Shown here: piece after piece, positions 21,181-32,965 of the stretch | Numbering within the stretch: position 1 is the stretch's first letter | Layout: the number at the start of each line of letters is the position of its first letter | Assembly (NCBI RefSeq): GCF_028372415.1 | Contig: NC_092875.1 | Span: 352,242,225 to 352,306,224 of the forward strand | Length of the DNA stretch: 64,000 nt | Direction: 5' to 3' | Source: Notamacropus eugenii | Lineage: Eukaryota; Chordata; Mammalia; Diprotodontia; Macropodidae | The notes under the pieces: generated by a model | Told to the model about the DNA's origin: nothing | Database searches by the model: none | Seen by the model: only the letters and a program-made list of their open reading frames with translations | Position numbers and translations under genes: made by a program

Positions 21181-23526
21181 ATCTCCTGGGTGAATTTGCA
21201 TGAACAGAATTTCCTTTGAGTTTTTTGTTTGTTTTGTTTTTAATGCCAGCAAAAGTAGATTTGGAGTAATGCGTACTCATGTTATCAAGGACATACATAT
21301 TTACAATGATAAGTGCTTAGAGTTTTGGCAGGGAAGTAAAGCAAAACAGTAAGATATTATAACAATGATACCTATCATAACAACACCTATCAAGCTAAGT
21401 AAAATGAGCTTCTGTTAGCTGCAATGAAATGACATAAAAGTAAAGGCAGATCATAATATAAAACTAGCATTTTAAAGTGCTTTTAGGTTTGCAATAATGC
21501 ACTTTACATGCTAATTCATTTGACCAGTATAAATCCTTCACACTGCTGGAGACATAACTAAGTATGCCTACCCTACCTACAGACAGTACTTTTAAGTGTC
21601 ATTTATAGTACAGAGGATCACATATCCATTATTACCATCATCATGTCTAAAAGTATATAGAATGTTAGTGTAGATCAACAAACCATTGGGTATAGGGTTT
21701 CCAGTTTAAAAGTGGGACTTAAAAGTCTCAGAAACTATTGCTCTTTCCTATTTTAAGTGACTCACATAAGGACAAAACACAGGAAAAGGAAATCAACATC
21801 TTTTCTTGGAGGCAGAAATAGTTTTACACCTTGGGAATCCAAGTGTGTTTTCAGTGAACAAATATACCATCATTTAATATATTTTGTCATTGCTCTGATG
21901 GCATGGTCTTTTTTGGCAATGAAGGATGAACACAACAACATTGACTAATAGGAGAATTGCAGCCTCTTCTACTAATTTTCATTCATAATCAGAATAATAT
22001 GAATCCAAAAAAAAGTAAAGAAGCAAAATTACTTTTCAACTGTTAAACTTTGATTCATTTTATTTCATTGTGTAATTTTTTATTTTAAGCTAACTTTAAA
22101 ATCCTATTGTAAGATAGACTCAAAACAATAATTGGCATTCGTTTTAGAGCTCCTATTTATTTGACTCAATAGAGATGATGAGTATGAAAGAGCATGCACA
22201 AATATCACAGATATATAGGGTTGGAAATTTAGCTTGTCACAATTAAGTTATTAGCGTGACTTGATAAGACAGAATATGTGTCTGCTTATTTTTGCAACCA
22301 AACTGGACTCAACTAAGATTGAGCAGTCCAAGGTACTGATATGAGTCACCATAGGGAGAATTTTCCTCTTACAAAACTTGTACATAGGCTCTCTGTTTAA
22401 TTTAAGATAGCCTAAAAAACAGCAAGCTTTAGTGACATTTTAAAACACTGGCTAAAATTTTTCATGATTAAGACAACCTTTGAAAATATCTTTGAGTTAT
22501 TTGTAAAGTTGCACTGATTAAAATGAGCATGGCAACTTTACTATCCATAGAGTAATAAGTGTGTGGTGTGGTATATGATTTTTTTGGTTTCTATATTCAT
22601 TGAATCTGTAGATGTTAGCTTCCAAAACTATTTGTATATCATCTACTAGGTATGCCTGCCAGTGAAAATGCCCTTTAGTCCAAATTGACTCCTAGAGGTA
22701 GATGTCTTATCGTGCCACATTTCTTTACCTCCTTTTCCAACAAGGCATGTATCTTGTTCATATCATAGTATCAGAAGGTGTGTAGCAATAAAATTGTTTA
22801 AAGATTGATGATCATTTTTGGAAAAGGTAAATATTTATACAAAGAAGCAAAAAAGGGTACAGATTTAAGAGTATGGCTCACATTATTTCATTTTTTTCAC
22901 TTATTCATTTATTTTGGGGGGAAGAGTTCTTACCTTTTAATTTATTCAATGAGAGCTGTTAAATCACTCTGGTTTTGAACAATTCATATTCACTTTTGTC
23001 ATCACTTCAAGGCTACAACTAAATTGATAACATTATGAGTCTAGTGAGTTGGAAACTCCCACATTAGAACTGGGGGAGGAAGGTAAAAAAGTGACCAAGC
23101 CAGTCAACTGTCTATGTCCCTTTAGTACATAGAAAAGGATTCGGGATGAAAGTGAACATGAATCAATTGTGAGTGATTCACATTAGGAAAAAAGTCCATT
23201 AACTTTAGTGATATTGTATTGGAAGTGTTCTCACTTTCCTCCCTTTAGATATACGCGATTTAGTATTACTTAGTGAAAGCCTGTCACCTCTCCTTGTTCT
23301 CGTTATAAAAGTATTAACTATTAACTAACTTTTTCTTGTCTTCCTCACTCCATACCCAATAAAAAGAACTTCATAATAAGCTTCCATTTTTCTGTAATCT
23401 AAATTGTTGATCAGTAAAATTATAATTATGTCCTTTTCTAGGTAAACTAGAACTAGTATTCAGAAATACTGTAAGTAGTTATTAAGCATACTTATAGTTT
23501 CATCATTCTATTTACATGTTTTTCAA

Positions 23527-23650
23527 TGGCTATAGAATCTGGGTTGGAAGGGAACTCAGAAGTTATGCAGTCCAACTCACCCATGAACCAGTCATTCCCT
23601 CAATACTTGTCCTCAACAAGTAGACATTCAAGCCTCCACTGAATATTCGC
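23527..23650 (-). mobile_element. CR1/L3 LINE 3' end
   Basis: On the + strand: atagaatctgggttggaagg, then a gcagtccaactcaccc block and a cattcaagcctccactgaat segment. This is the reversed 3' untranslated end of CR1/L3. Confidence 0.7.
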
Positions 23651-23689
23651 TGAAGTAGCAATGCTATTAATAATATTAACAACAGCAAT

Positions 23690-23890
23690 GATAAAAATGA
23701 ATAAGATTTGAAATGAGGAAGACTTGAACTCAAGTATTATCTTTGGCACATACTGACTGTATGATCCTGGGGAAGGCACTTAATTCCTCAGGACATAAAG
23801 TAGCTCTCTAAGACTCTAAGTCACAAAGAAGGTCTGGCTTTCATTGGTACAAGGTTCCTCACTGAAAAATTCCAATACCAATAAATTCAT
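23690..23890 (+). mobile_element. Marsupial SINE with ctctctaagactctaag body
   Basis: A tRNA-like head (gaagacttgaactcaagtat) is followed by cctggggaaggcacttaatt, a ctctctaagactctaag block and cattggtacaaggttcctca. I know this SINE layout from marsupial DNA but cannot name the family with confidence. Confidence 0.6.
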
Positions 23891-24184
23891 ATGTCCTATC
23901 CCAAACCCATGTTCTTGTTAATACTAGTATACTATATCTTGAAATAAACCATTATATTATAATTGGCAAAAAAAAAAATACTAGTATACTATGAACTTAT
24001 ACAAATAGCCCATTCCATTTTTGAATAGCATTTTGGTTTTGGAAGTTTTGGGTTTTTTTTTTTTTTCCCACACATTGAATCGAGCTCTGTCTCTTTATTT
24101 TTTTACCCATAGTTCTTAGTTCTGTCCTGTGTAGCCAAGCAGAAAAATTCTAATCATCTCACATGACAGTTTTCAAAATATTTG

Positions 24185-24425
24185 AGAGGGAATGTAGTAT
24201 AGATTGCTTGACTTAAAGTCTAGAAAGATGAGGGGTCAAATTCTTCTTTGACTTATTACTTAACCTCCTTCAGCTTCCATTTCCTCATCTGTAAAATGGG
24301 GTTAAAATAGGTTTAAAATTGTGCAAAGATATAGCACTTATCTCACAGAGTATTTGTGAAGCTCAAATGAGATTATATATATGAAATGTTTTACAAGTCT
24401 TTAATACCCATATTTATCATAAGCA
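24185..24425 (+). mobile_element. MIR/THER-type SINE
   Basis: Reads tttcctcatctgtaaaatgg, ttatctcacagagtatttgt and agctcaaatgagattatata in MIR order, with a decayed head from 24185. Confidence 0.8.
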
Positions 24426-24544
24426 CACATATATCATCTTATATTTTTCCATATTATTACTATTATTGAATATGTCTGTAGTGTTTACCTTAATCTTTCA
24501 CAGGCTAAAACTTCACTTGTTTATCATAACTGAGTGTTCACTAG

Positions 24545-25180
24545 CTTAAAGATGTTATTGCCCAAATGTGGTACCTAGAGCTGGACAATAGACCAAATAT
24601 AGTCTGATTAAAATTATTACCATTCTCTTTTGGGGACACTCTTCCAATTTCAATGCTGAAATTCATTTTGAGCTTACAATCTACTAAAACACTCAGTTAT
24701 TCTTCAGGAAAAAAAAACCAAAACAAAACATTGTCTTACCTCTCCTAACTTATAAATCTGATTGTTTTTTAAGCCAAGTATAAGACTTTACATTTATTTC
24801 TATTAAATGTCATGTTACTGAATCTGGCCTTTCTTTTTTTATTCAACCTGTCAAAGTGTATTTCAGATATGCTATTTTAATGGCTAGCTGGATAGTACAG
24901 TGGATAGAATGTCAGGCATAGCATTAGAAAGACCTGAGTTCAAATTTGGCCTCAGAAACTTATGAGCCTATGAACCTGGGCAAGTCACTTAATCCTGTTT
25001 ACCTCAGTTTCCTCATCTGTAAAGTGAGCTGAAGAAGGAAATAGCCAGATACTCCAATATCTTTTCCCAGAAAACCCCAAATGGAGTCAGAAAGAAGTGG
25101 ATACTACTGGAAAAAAAATGACTGAACAACATTTTAATGGCTGAATTTAATTTCATAAAGTTTTTGTCACTTAATATTTC
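24545..25180 (-). mobile_element. CR1/L3-like LINE fragment, split by a SINE
   Basis: The + strand shows the reversed CR1 RT end (aaatgtggtacctagagctg, agtctgattaaaattattac), then caatctactaaaacactcag and actttacatttatttctatt. It is interrupted at 24886-25130 by a MAR1-type SINE and resumes briefly after 25142. Confidence 0.65.
24886..25130 (+). mobile_element. MAR1-type SINE with 12-bp target duplication
   Basis: Full marsupial SINE order: agctggatagtacagtggat head, gacctgagttcaaatttggc, cctgggcaagtcacttaatc, cctcatctgtaaagtgagct, a gaaaaccccaaatggagtca tail and an atgactgaacaac end. The direct repeat attttaatggct flanks it at 24874-24885 and 25131-25142. Confidence 0.9.
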
Positions 25181-25504
25181 ATGTTTCTTTGGTACAGCAT
25201 GATCATTGGTACATGCCAGAAGCTAGTGCTTCCCCTATCTATAGAGTCTTCAAAACATTTAGCTACTTAGCTCCCAACTTTAGAACCAGGATAAACCTAC
25301 TTACGTTCTTTCCCTCTTTCCTACTTTTCTTCTTTTCGTTCTTCCCTCCTTTACTTCCTCCCTCCCTTCTTTCCTTTAGAAAGTTTTATTAAAAAAAAAA
25401 AACTTTCTATTGAGTGCTAGAAGTGATCAATTTCTTTTTGACATAACTCCTGCCCCTCTTAGGGCATGAAGAAGAATAACATATAAACATAGGTAATTTA
25501 TACA

Positions 25505-26095
25505 ACTTTACATAAGAAATGACTTAGGTTCGGGAGGAGGGGAAACATTATGGAGTTGGGAAGAGCTGAGATGGAGAGGAATGGAGCAAGGAAAACTTAA
25601 TGCAAGTGGAGGTATTTCAGTCACAGAGAACAAGTTAAACCAACCATAATGGTGAATTAGAAATATGCATGACTTTGAGATAGAGTGTTTTAACTTGACT
25701 AGAGATAACATATGCAGAAGGGAATAATATGAGGTAAGACTAGATGAATAAAGTGAAGCCCACTTAAAGGAAGTCTTGAATACCAGAAGAAAGAGCTTGA
25801 ATGTAGTAGACAAAGGGAAGCTGTGAAAGATTTTCAATACCTTATCACATTTCTGCATTAAAAAAAAAACAAACAAACCAATAATGTGACTGTAGTTGTA
25901 TGAAGAATAATTAAGCAGGGTATAGGAAATGGAGGTGGGAACTTATTAGAGGTTATTTCAGTCTTCCTGAATGGCTTTACTGAGGATCTATGATAGGATT
26001 GTGGCAATGGAAGTAGACAGCAGGAGATAGATATGAGATATGTCATGAAGCTGGATTTAATAGTACTTTACAACTTATGTATGATTAATGAATGA
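25505..26095 (-). mobile_element. L2 LINE fragment
   Basis: The sequence is the reversed L2 reverse-transcriptase to 3' region: gtggaggtatttcagtcaca, agtcttgaataccag, gaagctgtgaaagattttca, acttattagaggttatttca and gtagacagcaggagatagat blocks in L2 order. An A/C-rich run (25859-25879) interrupts it. Frames of up to 122 codons on the - strand are relics of this element. Confidence 0.65.
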
Positions 26096-26502
26096 GAGAA
26101 AAGAAGCAAAAATGGCCTCAGTTTCAGAAAACCTTGGTAAATGGTAGTTCCTATATACTATTATTGGTATCTACCTCAGCTAGAACCATATAAAAGGTGT
26201 GTGTTAGCATCTTCCATGTAGACTCAAGTTTCTAAGGATCGTAGGGCTCCTGACCATTTACTTGGATGTTTAACCCTGTGCTTTGCTCAGCTTCCTGGTC
26301 CCTGACTACTCTGTGAATCACTGTTTAGCTTTGTACTTACTCTGGTTTCACTGCCTTTTTCTAAGATTTCTTTGACCTGTTCCTTTATGTCTCCATATTT
26401 CCAATTTTCACTAAAATGTGACTTTACCACGGTGAGGCCTCTCTCACTCTTTTCAAAGTTATGGAAAGAAGGAAAGTTTGCTTATTTATTATTCCATAAT
26501 AT

Positions 26503-26755
26503 GTGTATGTTCAGTTGTTTTTCAGTTATGTCTGACTCTTTGTGACCCCCTTTGGGGGTTTCTTGGCAAAGATACTGGAGTGATTTGCCATTCTCTGGCT
26601 CATTTTACAATGAGGAAATTGAGGCCAACAGAGTTAAGTGTCTTGCCCAGGGTTATACCGGTAGTTACCGTTTGAGGCTGGATTTGAATTCCTGAAGATG
26701 AGTCTTCCTGACTTCAGGCCCAGCACTCTATGCACTATGGCTCCCTTAGCTGCCC
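26503..26755 (-). mobile_element. MAR1-type SINE with target duplication
   Basis: Reversed MAR1 order on +: gttcagttgtttttcagtta, tgtctgactctttgtgaccc, ggcaaagatactggagtgat, gtcttgcccagggttatacc, gagtcttcctgacttcaggc, ending tcccttagctgcc. Near-identical 12-mers flank it: attccataatat (26491-26502) and attccatagtat (26756-26767). Confidence 0.92.
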
Positions 26756-26824
26756 ATTCCATAGTATATACCACTAGTATTCGATCAGGGTGAGCACATG
26801 AACATGTTGATAGATAAGTGCAGA

Positions 26825-27085
26825 AAGGCTGCCTGGTTTAGTGGACAGAGAACTGGATCCAGAGTAGAGAAAATCTGGGTTTGAATGCTAACTCTCTCTC
26901 TTACTGCCTGGAAAACAGTGGATGAGACTCTTAACCACTCTGACTCTCAATAACATTATCTGTAAAATGGAAATAATATCACCTACCTCATAAAGGGGAG
27001 AAGGTTGAGAGGGTAAGGATCAAGTGAAATGACATGTAAAACCCTTTGCACAATTTAAAGTTGTACATAAGTACGCACTATTATC
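26825..27085 (+). mobile_element. MIR/THER-type SINE
   Basis: Contains ggtttagtggacagagaact, gagtagagaaaatctgggtt, a tgagactcttaaccactctg block, cattatctgtaaaatggaaa and acaatttaaagttgtacata in SINE order. Confidence 0.75.
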
Positions 27086-30045
27086 ATAATATTTGTTCAT
27101 CTTGCCTTTATGATTTCTGAGCTTGGAAAACAGCTATTCAAATTCTTTGAAAATTCTGAGGCATTTGGATCTGTAGAGCAGTACAATGGACATGCCTCAA
27201 CTGGAGCACCTTAATTGTGTTGAGAAGGTGGCTCTATCTCTGGCCCAAAGCTTGTTGAAAAGAAACAAAAAAGCTAGGAATGAATACAATTGCCTTAGCC
27301 ATGGGCATTTTTACCAAAGCTCACTGTTTCAGGTTGAAACCATATAAGAAAGTCACTTAGTGATTTTTGTGTGTCTGTGTATGTGAGTGCATGTTGGTAT
27401 GTGTTTCAAAGCAAAGGGAAAGACTACAGGAAATATCAGTTATTTTAACAAAGGGTTCTTCTTCTAATCACAATCTAACCCTTGAACAAGGGCTGCAAGG
27501 ATGCAGAAACAATTTCCAACTGGGCACCAGTGAATCAAGTTCCCCATTTTAAGCGAAGTGAGATCGGATTTTCTGATTTTGCACATATTAATGCTTTAGA
27601 TAATAAATAAAGATTTAGACTTTACATACTCCATGATCCTACAGCCCTTGGAGATGTTGTACATTTCCCTGTTGCTTTGAGTGAAAGCAGATATGTACAC
27701 AGAAAAGAATAATTTTTCTAATTAGCTCTCCCATTTTTTGTACTTTAAGTTAAAGGTTACTTCAGATCACTAGGATGACCTAAAGACAGCAAAACTTTCT
27801 TATTCCATGATGTTAGATTATTTAAAATATCTTCCTACCCTCCAATATTACTTCTCTGACTCAGGGATCTGGGTTCAATTAAAACATGAAGTGTTAATTC
27901 AGAAAAAGAATTAAAGAAAAAACTGATTAATGATTGTCAGGCTATCAATTTCATTATAATATTAATGATAGTTTTCACTTATTTCTTTTGTTGGAATTCT
28001 AGTCAAAGTCAGACATTTAGGAGGGCTTGAAGCAAATTGTAGTCTGGTGTCATATCAGAAATGCCTGATGAGGATGATGATGATAGAGGAGGCAGAGGAT
28101 AAGAAGGAATTCTTATTTGTGGGATTTGAATTAATCTCTCTCAAATACCTTAGGACAAATTCTTAAAATATACAAGAGTATTTCATCAGGTCCTATGAAG
28201 AGGCTGTACCAGGGAGACAAAGAACATTCACATTGGCACTGGGTAGAAGGGAGGGTCTGTATCCCATTGTGTTAGTAATGCAAAAATTTAGGATCATTGA
28301 TTTAGAAATTGAGTGCAGCATTCTCATTTGATAATGCCCAGATAACTAATGCCCAGAAAAATATGATATTTTAAATCATGTTAACAAATCAGAATACACT
28401 GATAGTAACAATGAAGTATTTTGGATTTTGTTTTTTATTTTTTCCTAGAGTCTTACAAAACTCCTTTAGAGAAAGCACCTTTAGCCTTTGATTTGCAAAA
28501 TAATTTACACTGGTATGGAAGCATGTTCCTTTCTATGCGTATATCAGAGACACAAAAGAACAAAAAGCATACTGATATAAGGAAATTTTTTCAAGTAAGC
28601 AAGCTCTAGGGCTGAGATCAGGTGACATTCAGCCATATATATCATACTATCAGCAAAATACCATAACCATTAGTTGTTATACACAATCTTTAGATTCAAA
28701 ATGTTTTAAGTATCCACCCCTAACTCTTCCAAATACACACACAAAGTCATCGTTCCTAGTTGTTGTTCTTTAATATCCACGTATGAAAACTCAAATGAAA
28801 CTATGATTTCATTAATTTAAATGTCCCTTGCCATGATACAGATTGCAACCCACTTATGCCTGCACATCCTGTGCAACTCTGTTTATTCCACTCTGTCCTC
28901 CAAAAAGTTTTCCACTGGGTGACTGTCATTTTGGTGAAGCCTTTCCTTATGTTCTTCTCATATCATAAGACCAATGGAGCATTCTGGGTGGGTTTTCAAC
29001 CCCTTTTTTCCTTACCCTCACCTCATAGCCAGCCTATGGTCTTTTTTGTCTACCATAATATTTCCCTGATAATATCTCGTCCTCCTGTTCTTCATAACTC
29101 CTTATTGGATACCAGTTTCAGCCCCCTCGTACCCAGCATGAGCCTCTCTGTTGCTCTTTGTGTGAATCCATTTTCATTTCTTTAGGGATGTTCTGTTCCA
29201 TGTCTTGCAGTCATGTAACACCACAGGTAGAACATTGATATTTAAAAGACAGATCTTCATTTCAGAGAGAAGCTTAGGGTCATTAAAAGAGCATAGCAAT
29301 TTCCTGAAGGCAATCTAGTCTACCTCCTTCCACTTGCTATTCTCATTAATAACCAAAAATATTCTTTAAAATGTTATTGGATCTGAGTTCTTGTGAGATC
29401 CCTTGTGATTTCAGCCTCAGATCTCGGTGCAAGTGGCAGAAAATCCAAACATCATCTTAAAGGTTTTCTAAGTGATTTATGCAGATACATGATAGGCTAA
29501 AAACTTATAAGTAATATGAAGAAGAATGACAGTGAAGCATGCTGTGCAATTTGATCAGGAGCAAAGGAAACCTTTTCAATAGGAGGCTAACAAATTGTTT
29601 TGAATAGGAACTGATATATTAAACAAGAATGTCATAAATTATAAAAAAGTAAATGCAAAAATTATGTGTTCAGAGGTATTATTTTTCAGGATGGGATAAC
29701 TTTTAATTTAAAAACCAAATTTCTTAAATATAATGAACATTCAAATATAAAACAAACTAAAAAGTGAATAAGAGGAAAACTAATGTTTCATAAAAATTAA
29801 GATATTATATATTGAAGAGAAGCCAGATTTACAAAGTAGAAAAAGCAGGACATTTCCATTTTCATAAAGCTTCACTACTTTTTTTTCCTTTTCAAATAAG
29901 ACCATTGTCCTTTACTTCCTTTGGTTATGGAACATTATGACAGATCAATCAGATAATTTTGAGTGACATTTTAATACTTTTGCATTTCTGTCTATCCGTT
30001 AAATATACACTACAAATATTTGGCATATATTAATAAAATATATCA
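27086..30045. other. Intron 2 stretch without confident repeats
   Basis: No gene or RNA recognised. Weak SINE/LINE-like phrases (for example near 29260-29345) are too decayed to call. A short TG-rich run occurs at 27366-27400. Confidence 0.4.
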
Positions 30046-30049
30046 GTAC

Positions 30050-30125
30050 CTATGTATGTGTGTGCATACTATATACACATATATAATGTAGATGTGTATA
30101 TGTGTGTGTGTGTGTTATATACATA
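30050..30125. repeat. (TATG)n/(TG)n microsatellite
   Basis: Alternating tatg, taca and tg units, ending in ttatatacatacag beside the SINE at 30126. Confidence 0.85.
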
Positions 30126-30243
30126 CAGGGTGAAGTGACTTGCCCACAGTCACATGGGTAGTAAATGTCTGTTGTTGCATTTCAACTCAAGTCTTCCTGA
30201 CTCCAGGCCTAGTACGTTATCCACTGCACCACCTAGCTGCCCT
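30126..30243 (-). mobile_element. MAR1-type SINE, head half
   Basis: Reads gtgaagtgacttgcccacag, tcaagtcttcctgactccag and tccactgcaccacctagctg on +, the reversed body and head of a marsupial SINE. The 3' half is missing. Confidence 0.85.
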
Positions 30244-30394
30244 ATAAGCTAGAGAACTGGCCCTGATGTCAAGAAGCTCATATTCATTGTGTGGCAGTTT
30301 CAAGTGACCATGGACAATCTTAATCTTAATACTCAGTCAGTTCTCTAAGTCCATAAATTGCATAACAGTTTTTAATCAGCAGTGGTAGGGGAAA

Positions 30395-30440
30395 TTTTCT
30401 CACCAGGAGTTCCACATGCTAAGGAAATCACAGGTCCAGT
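30395..30440 (+). mobile_element. SINE tail fragment
   Basis: ttttctcaccaggagttcca then gaaatcacaggtccag matches the tail of the SINE type seen at 23690-23890. It lies about 150 bp before exon 3. Confidence 0.5.
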
Positions 30441-30589
30441 TAATAATTTGTTTACTGTACAGTTCAAATTAAGATACGCTGCACATCCTCTTTCTTAAAT
30501 ATACCTCATATAGTCGTAAACATTTTAATAATCATCTACAACATTACTCCTTGATTGAACTCTGTTGTTTTCTGCTGTTTGGTCTACAG

Positions 30590-30915
30590 AATATGAAATT
30601 GTTTCAGCTTATGAAGTACACCCAAATGGAGACTACATGACACATGAAATTATGCACCATCAAAGGAGAAAAAGGTCACCTTCTCATCTAGGACATGAAT
30701 CTCTTCACCTTCGGCTCCATGGATTTGGGCATGACTTTCACATGGATCTTAAAACTTCTGACAGCCTTATAGCTCCTGGATTTATGGTACAAACGTTAGG
30801 AAAGAAAGGCACTAAATCAGTACATACTTTCCCACCAGAGGAATTCTGCTTTTATCAAGGCTCCTTAAGATCCCATCAGAACTCATCAGTAGCACTTTCA
30901 ACATGTAAAGGTTTG
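30590..30915 (+). CDS. ADAMTS16: ADAMTS16 coding exon 3 (N-terminal half of propeptide)
   Basis: This 326-nt exon completes the split Glu codon and codes for residues 57-164. It starts YEIVSAYEVHPNGDY, then HEIMHHQRRKRS (residues 74-85), SLHLRLHGFGHDFHMDLKTS, LIAPGFMVQTLGKKGTKSVH, FCFYQGSLRSHQNSSVALS and TCKGL. Nearly every block matches human ADAMTS16, and the match is closer than to ADAMTS18, its nearest paralogue. Features of the M12B propeptide are present: Cys142 and Cys161, an N-glycosylation site at Asn153 (NSS), and a basic RRKR|S at 81-85 that fits a furin-type site. The acceptor is ggtctacag (ending 30589) and the donor gtaagt (from 30916), leaving phase 0. The human protein continues with SGMIRT, which is not in this window. 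Confidence 0.97.
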
Positions 30916-31304
30916 GTAAGTCCAAATATATATTCATGGCATGATTTAAAGCAAGATTCAGAGTAACTATGTAGGAAATGAAATGGTAGCCTTGATTATA
31001 ATACATGTCTTTACAAAACTGAGATGAAAGTTACCAGATAATATCTGTTTAATGTTTGAAATATATTAAATAGCTTAAAATGTTATGTTCCATAATTTTG
31101 GCAAGAATGATTTTTGTTGTTTTAATCTGGATTATTGGTGGGGAATGAAGTTGCCTTATGAAGCAGGAATAGGTCTTGCTAATATCAAAGGTCAGATACA
31201 CATAGCCATGATTAATTTGTTGTAAACTTTAGATAGAAGATGTCTTCCTATAATCTGACTTATAAGGCAATCTAGACGAATGACTTCATGGCAATTAAAA
31301 TATT

Positions 31305-31425
31305 TAATGTAGTAGGAAAAGTGTGGGTTCTAAAGTGAGAGTTCCAGGGTTCAAATATGTGCTTTATTATTTATTTCCAAACTGATAAAATGAGGAGTTT
31401 AACTATTATGGCTATAATGCTTAAA
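31305..31425 (+). mobile_element. MIR-type SINE fragment
   Basis: gtaggaaaagtgtgggttct, ttccagggttcaaatatgtg and a gataaaatgaggagtttaac block in MIR order, strongly decayed. Confidence 0.55.
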
Positions 31426-31429
31426 ATAT

Positions 31430-31622
31430 TGTCTCATTTGACCCTTTCAACAACCCTATAAGGTAGGATCTATTATTATTTACAGATGAGGAAATTAAGG
31501 CAGACAGAGGTTAAGTAACTTGCCCAGGATCATTGAATTGACCTGTATCTGAGGTTGAATTTAAACTCTGGTCCTGGTTGCAAGCCCAGCATGCTGCAAA
31601 CTGTGCCACCTAACTGTCTCAT
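31430..31622 (-). mobile_element. MIR/THER-type SINE
   Basis: Reversed: caacaaccctataaggtagg, acagatgaggaaattaaggc, agtaacttgcccaggatcat and a ctgtgccacctaactgtc head. Confidence 0.85.
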
Positions 31623-31734
31623 AATTTGATTACTCAGAAAGTCCCTTCAGTTTGCTATACTGAGCATTCCATGTGCTGCCTGTCTCACTTCAAATCTGTA
31701 CGTAAGATCATATATGTAGAACTAACAGGGGATG

Positions 31735-31895
31735 TTGGAGGATTTCTACTTTAATTCCTTCATTTTACAGTAACAGGAACTAGGATGATGAGAGATTAAA
31801 TGGCTTGGAAAAAATTCATAGTAGACCTAGGATTTGACCCAGATCCTTTGATGTAAATATAGTACTGCTGCTACTGTACAGTCTTGCTTCTATTT
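31735..31895 (-). mobile_element. MIR-type SINE fragment
   Basis: ccttcattttacagtaacag, then tggcttggaaaaaattcat and ctaggatttgacccagatcc read as a decayed reversed MIR body. Confidence 0.6.
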
Positions 31896-31979
31896 ATTCT
31901 TCTTATGAGCCTAATCTCTGTGCCTGCAAGAAAAATCCAAAACTCTAATAACCAGTTTAATATCACAGTTGTGAACTGA

Positions 31980-32060
31980 ATTCAATTCAATTCAATTCTG
32001 CACATTTTAAAGCACCTACTTGGTGCATAAGAGTGCGCTGGGCTCTGTGTCATTGTTGGA
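31980..32060 (-). mobile_element. L2 3' terminus
   Basis: attcaattcaattctgcac then aagcacctacttggtgcata and gctgggctctgtgtc, a short reversed L2 end. Confidence 0.55.
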
Positions 32061-32699
32061 ATAATTTCTTTCCCATTTTGTTAATCTAAGCAGATAGTAT
32101 CAGCTGTATTTGGGGAGATTATAAGGGGAAAAAACACATTTTGCCAAAAGTAGAATTGATCTGAACCTCCTGGGTTGCGGGTTCAAACCAAACTTGAAAA
32201 CTTGATAGTCTTTTACTTTTGGCAAAAATACAACTTCCTTTTTTATAGGGAAAGAACTTGATAGATGAGAAATTTCTTGGACTGAATGTCTAACCAAATG
32301 TTTCTGAAAATATCAATGAGCCAAGTGTGAATAATAAGAAACATAAGATAAAATATTACCTTTGAGTTCACTCAACTTTAAACATTAAAGGAGAAATGTG
32401 TTGTCAAAACACTTCAGTGATTTTGCTGATATTAAAGTATTTGGCAAATAGTCTTTCTCTTCGTCCTGAAAATGCTATGAGGCTATAAGCCTTGATCTAT
32501 TTTCCCCATTTGAAATTAAATTCAGACAGATCACATGTATAAAGTCTTTGCATATATGCTTGCTGAAGATCCAACAGTGAGTGACCATTAAAGGTGATTG
32601 CAAAATATGCTGAATATTTACAATCTATTAGATACTGAAGAGGATATGAAAAGATGAGACTTCTGTCTGCTCGTGCTATATAAGGTATATGCATAGATT

Positions 32700-32965
32700 G
32701 TCCATTTTCAAGTTCAGAAGAATTAAATTCAAAACCTGCCTCAGAAACTTACTAGCTATGTGACCCTGCTTGATCCCTGAGTTGCTTAATCTCCCAGACT
32801 CAGTTTCCTCAGTTGTCAAATAGGAGAAATAATAGTACCTACCTTACCGAGTTGTTGTAAAGACTACATACGTATGTGTATGTGTATATTTACATATACG
32901 CACATATATCTATATGTAGCACCTTGCAAATTTTAAGTGCTGTATAAACATTCACCATAACTATA
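32700..32965 (+). mobile_element. MIR/THER-type SINE with internal TG/TA repeat
   Basis: aacctgcctcagaaacttac, tagctatgtgaccctgcttg, actcagtttcctcagttgtc, gtacctaccttaccgagttg, then an internal TA/TG-rich insertion (32865-32920) and ttttaagtgctgtataaaca. Confidence 0.85.

Larger units (their letters stand above)
19379..30589 (+). other. ADAMTS16: ADAMTS16 intron 2 (11.2 kb)
   Basis: Donor gtaagt at 19379, acceptor ggtctacag ending at 30589. The first 1.4 kb (19379-20850) and several later stretches (21200-23520, 27100-30040) hold no recognised repeat and may include regulatory DNA. The rest is SINE and LINE remnants listed separately. Confidence 0.8.

Noticed and set aside
25508..25876. 122-codon - strand frame
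   Set aside because: Lies in a reversed L2 fragment and is a relic of that element.
28856..29185. 109-codon + strand frame with hydrophobic stretches, considered as a possible extra exon or membrane peptide
   Set aside because: It fits no ADAMTS16 region, has no family motif and sits in T-rich intronic sequence.
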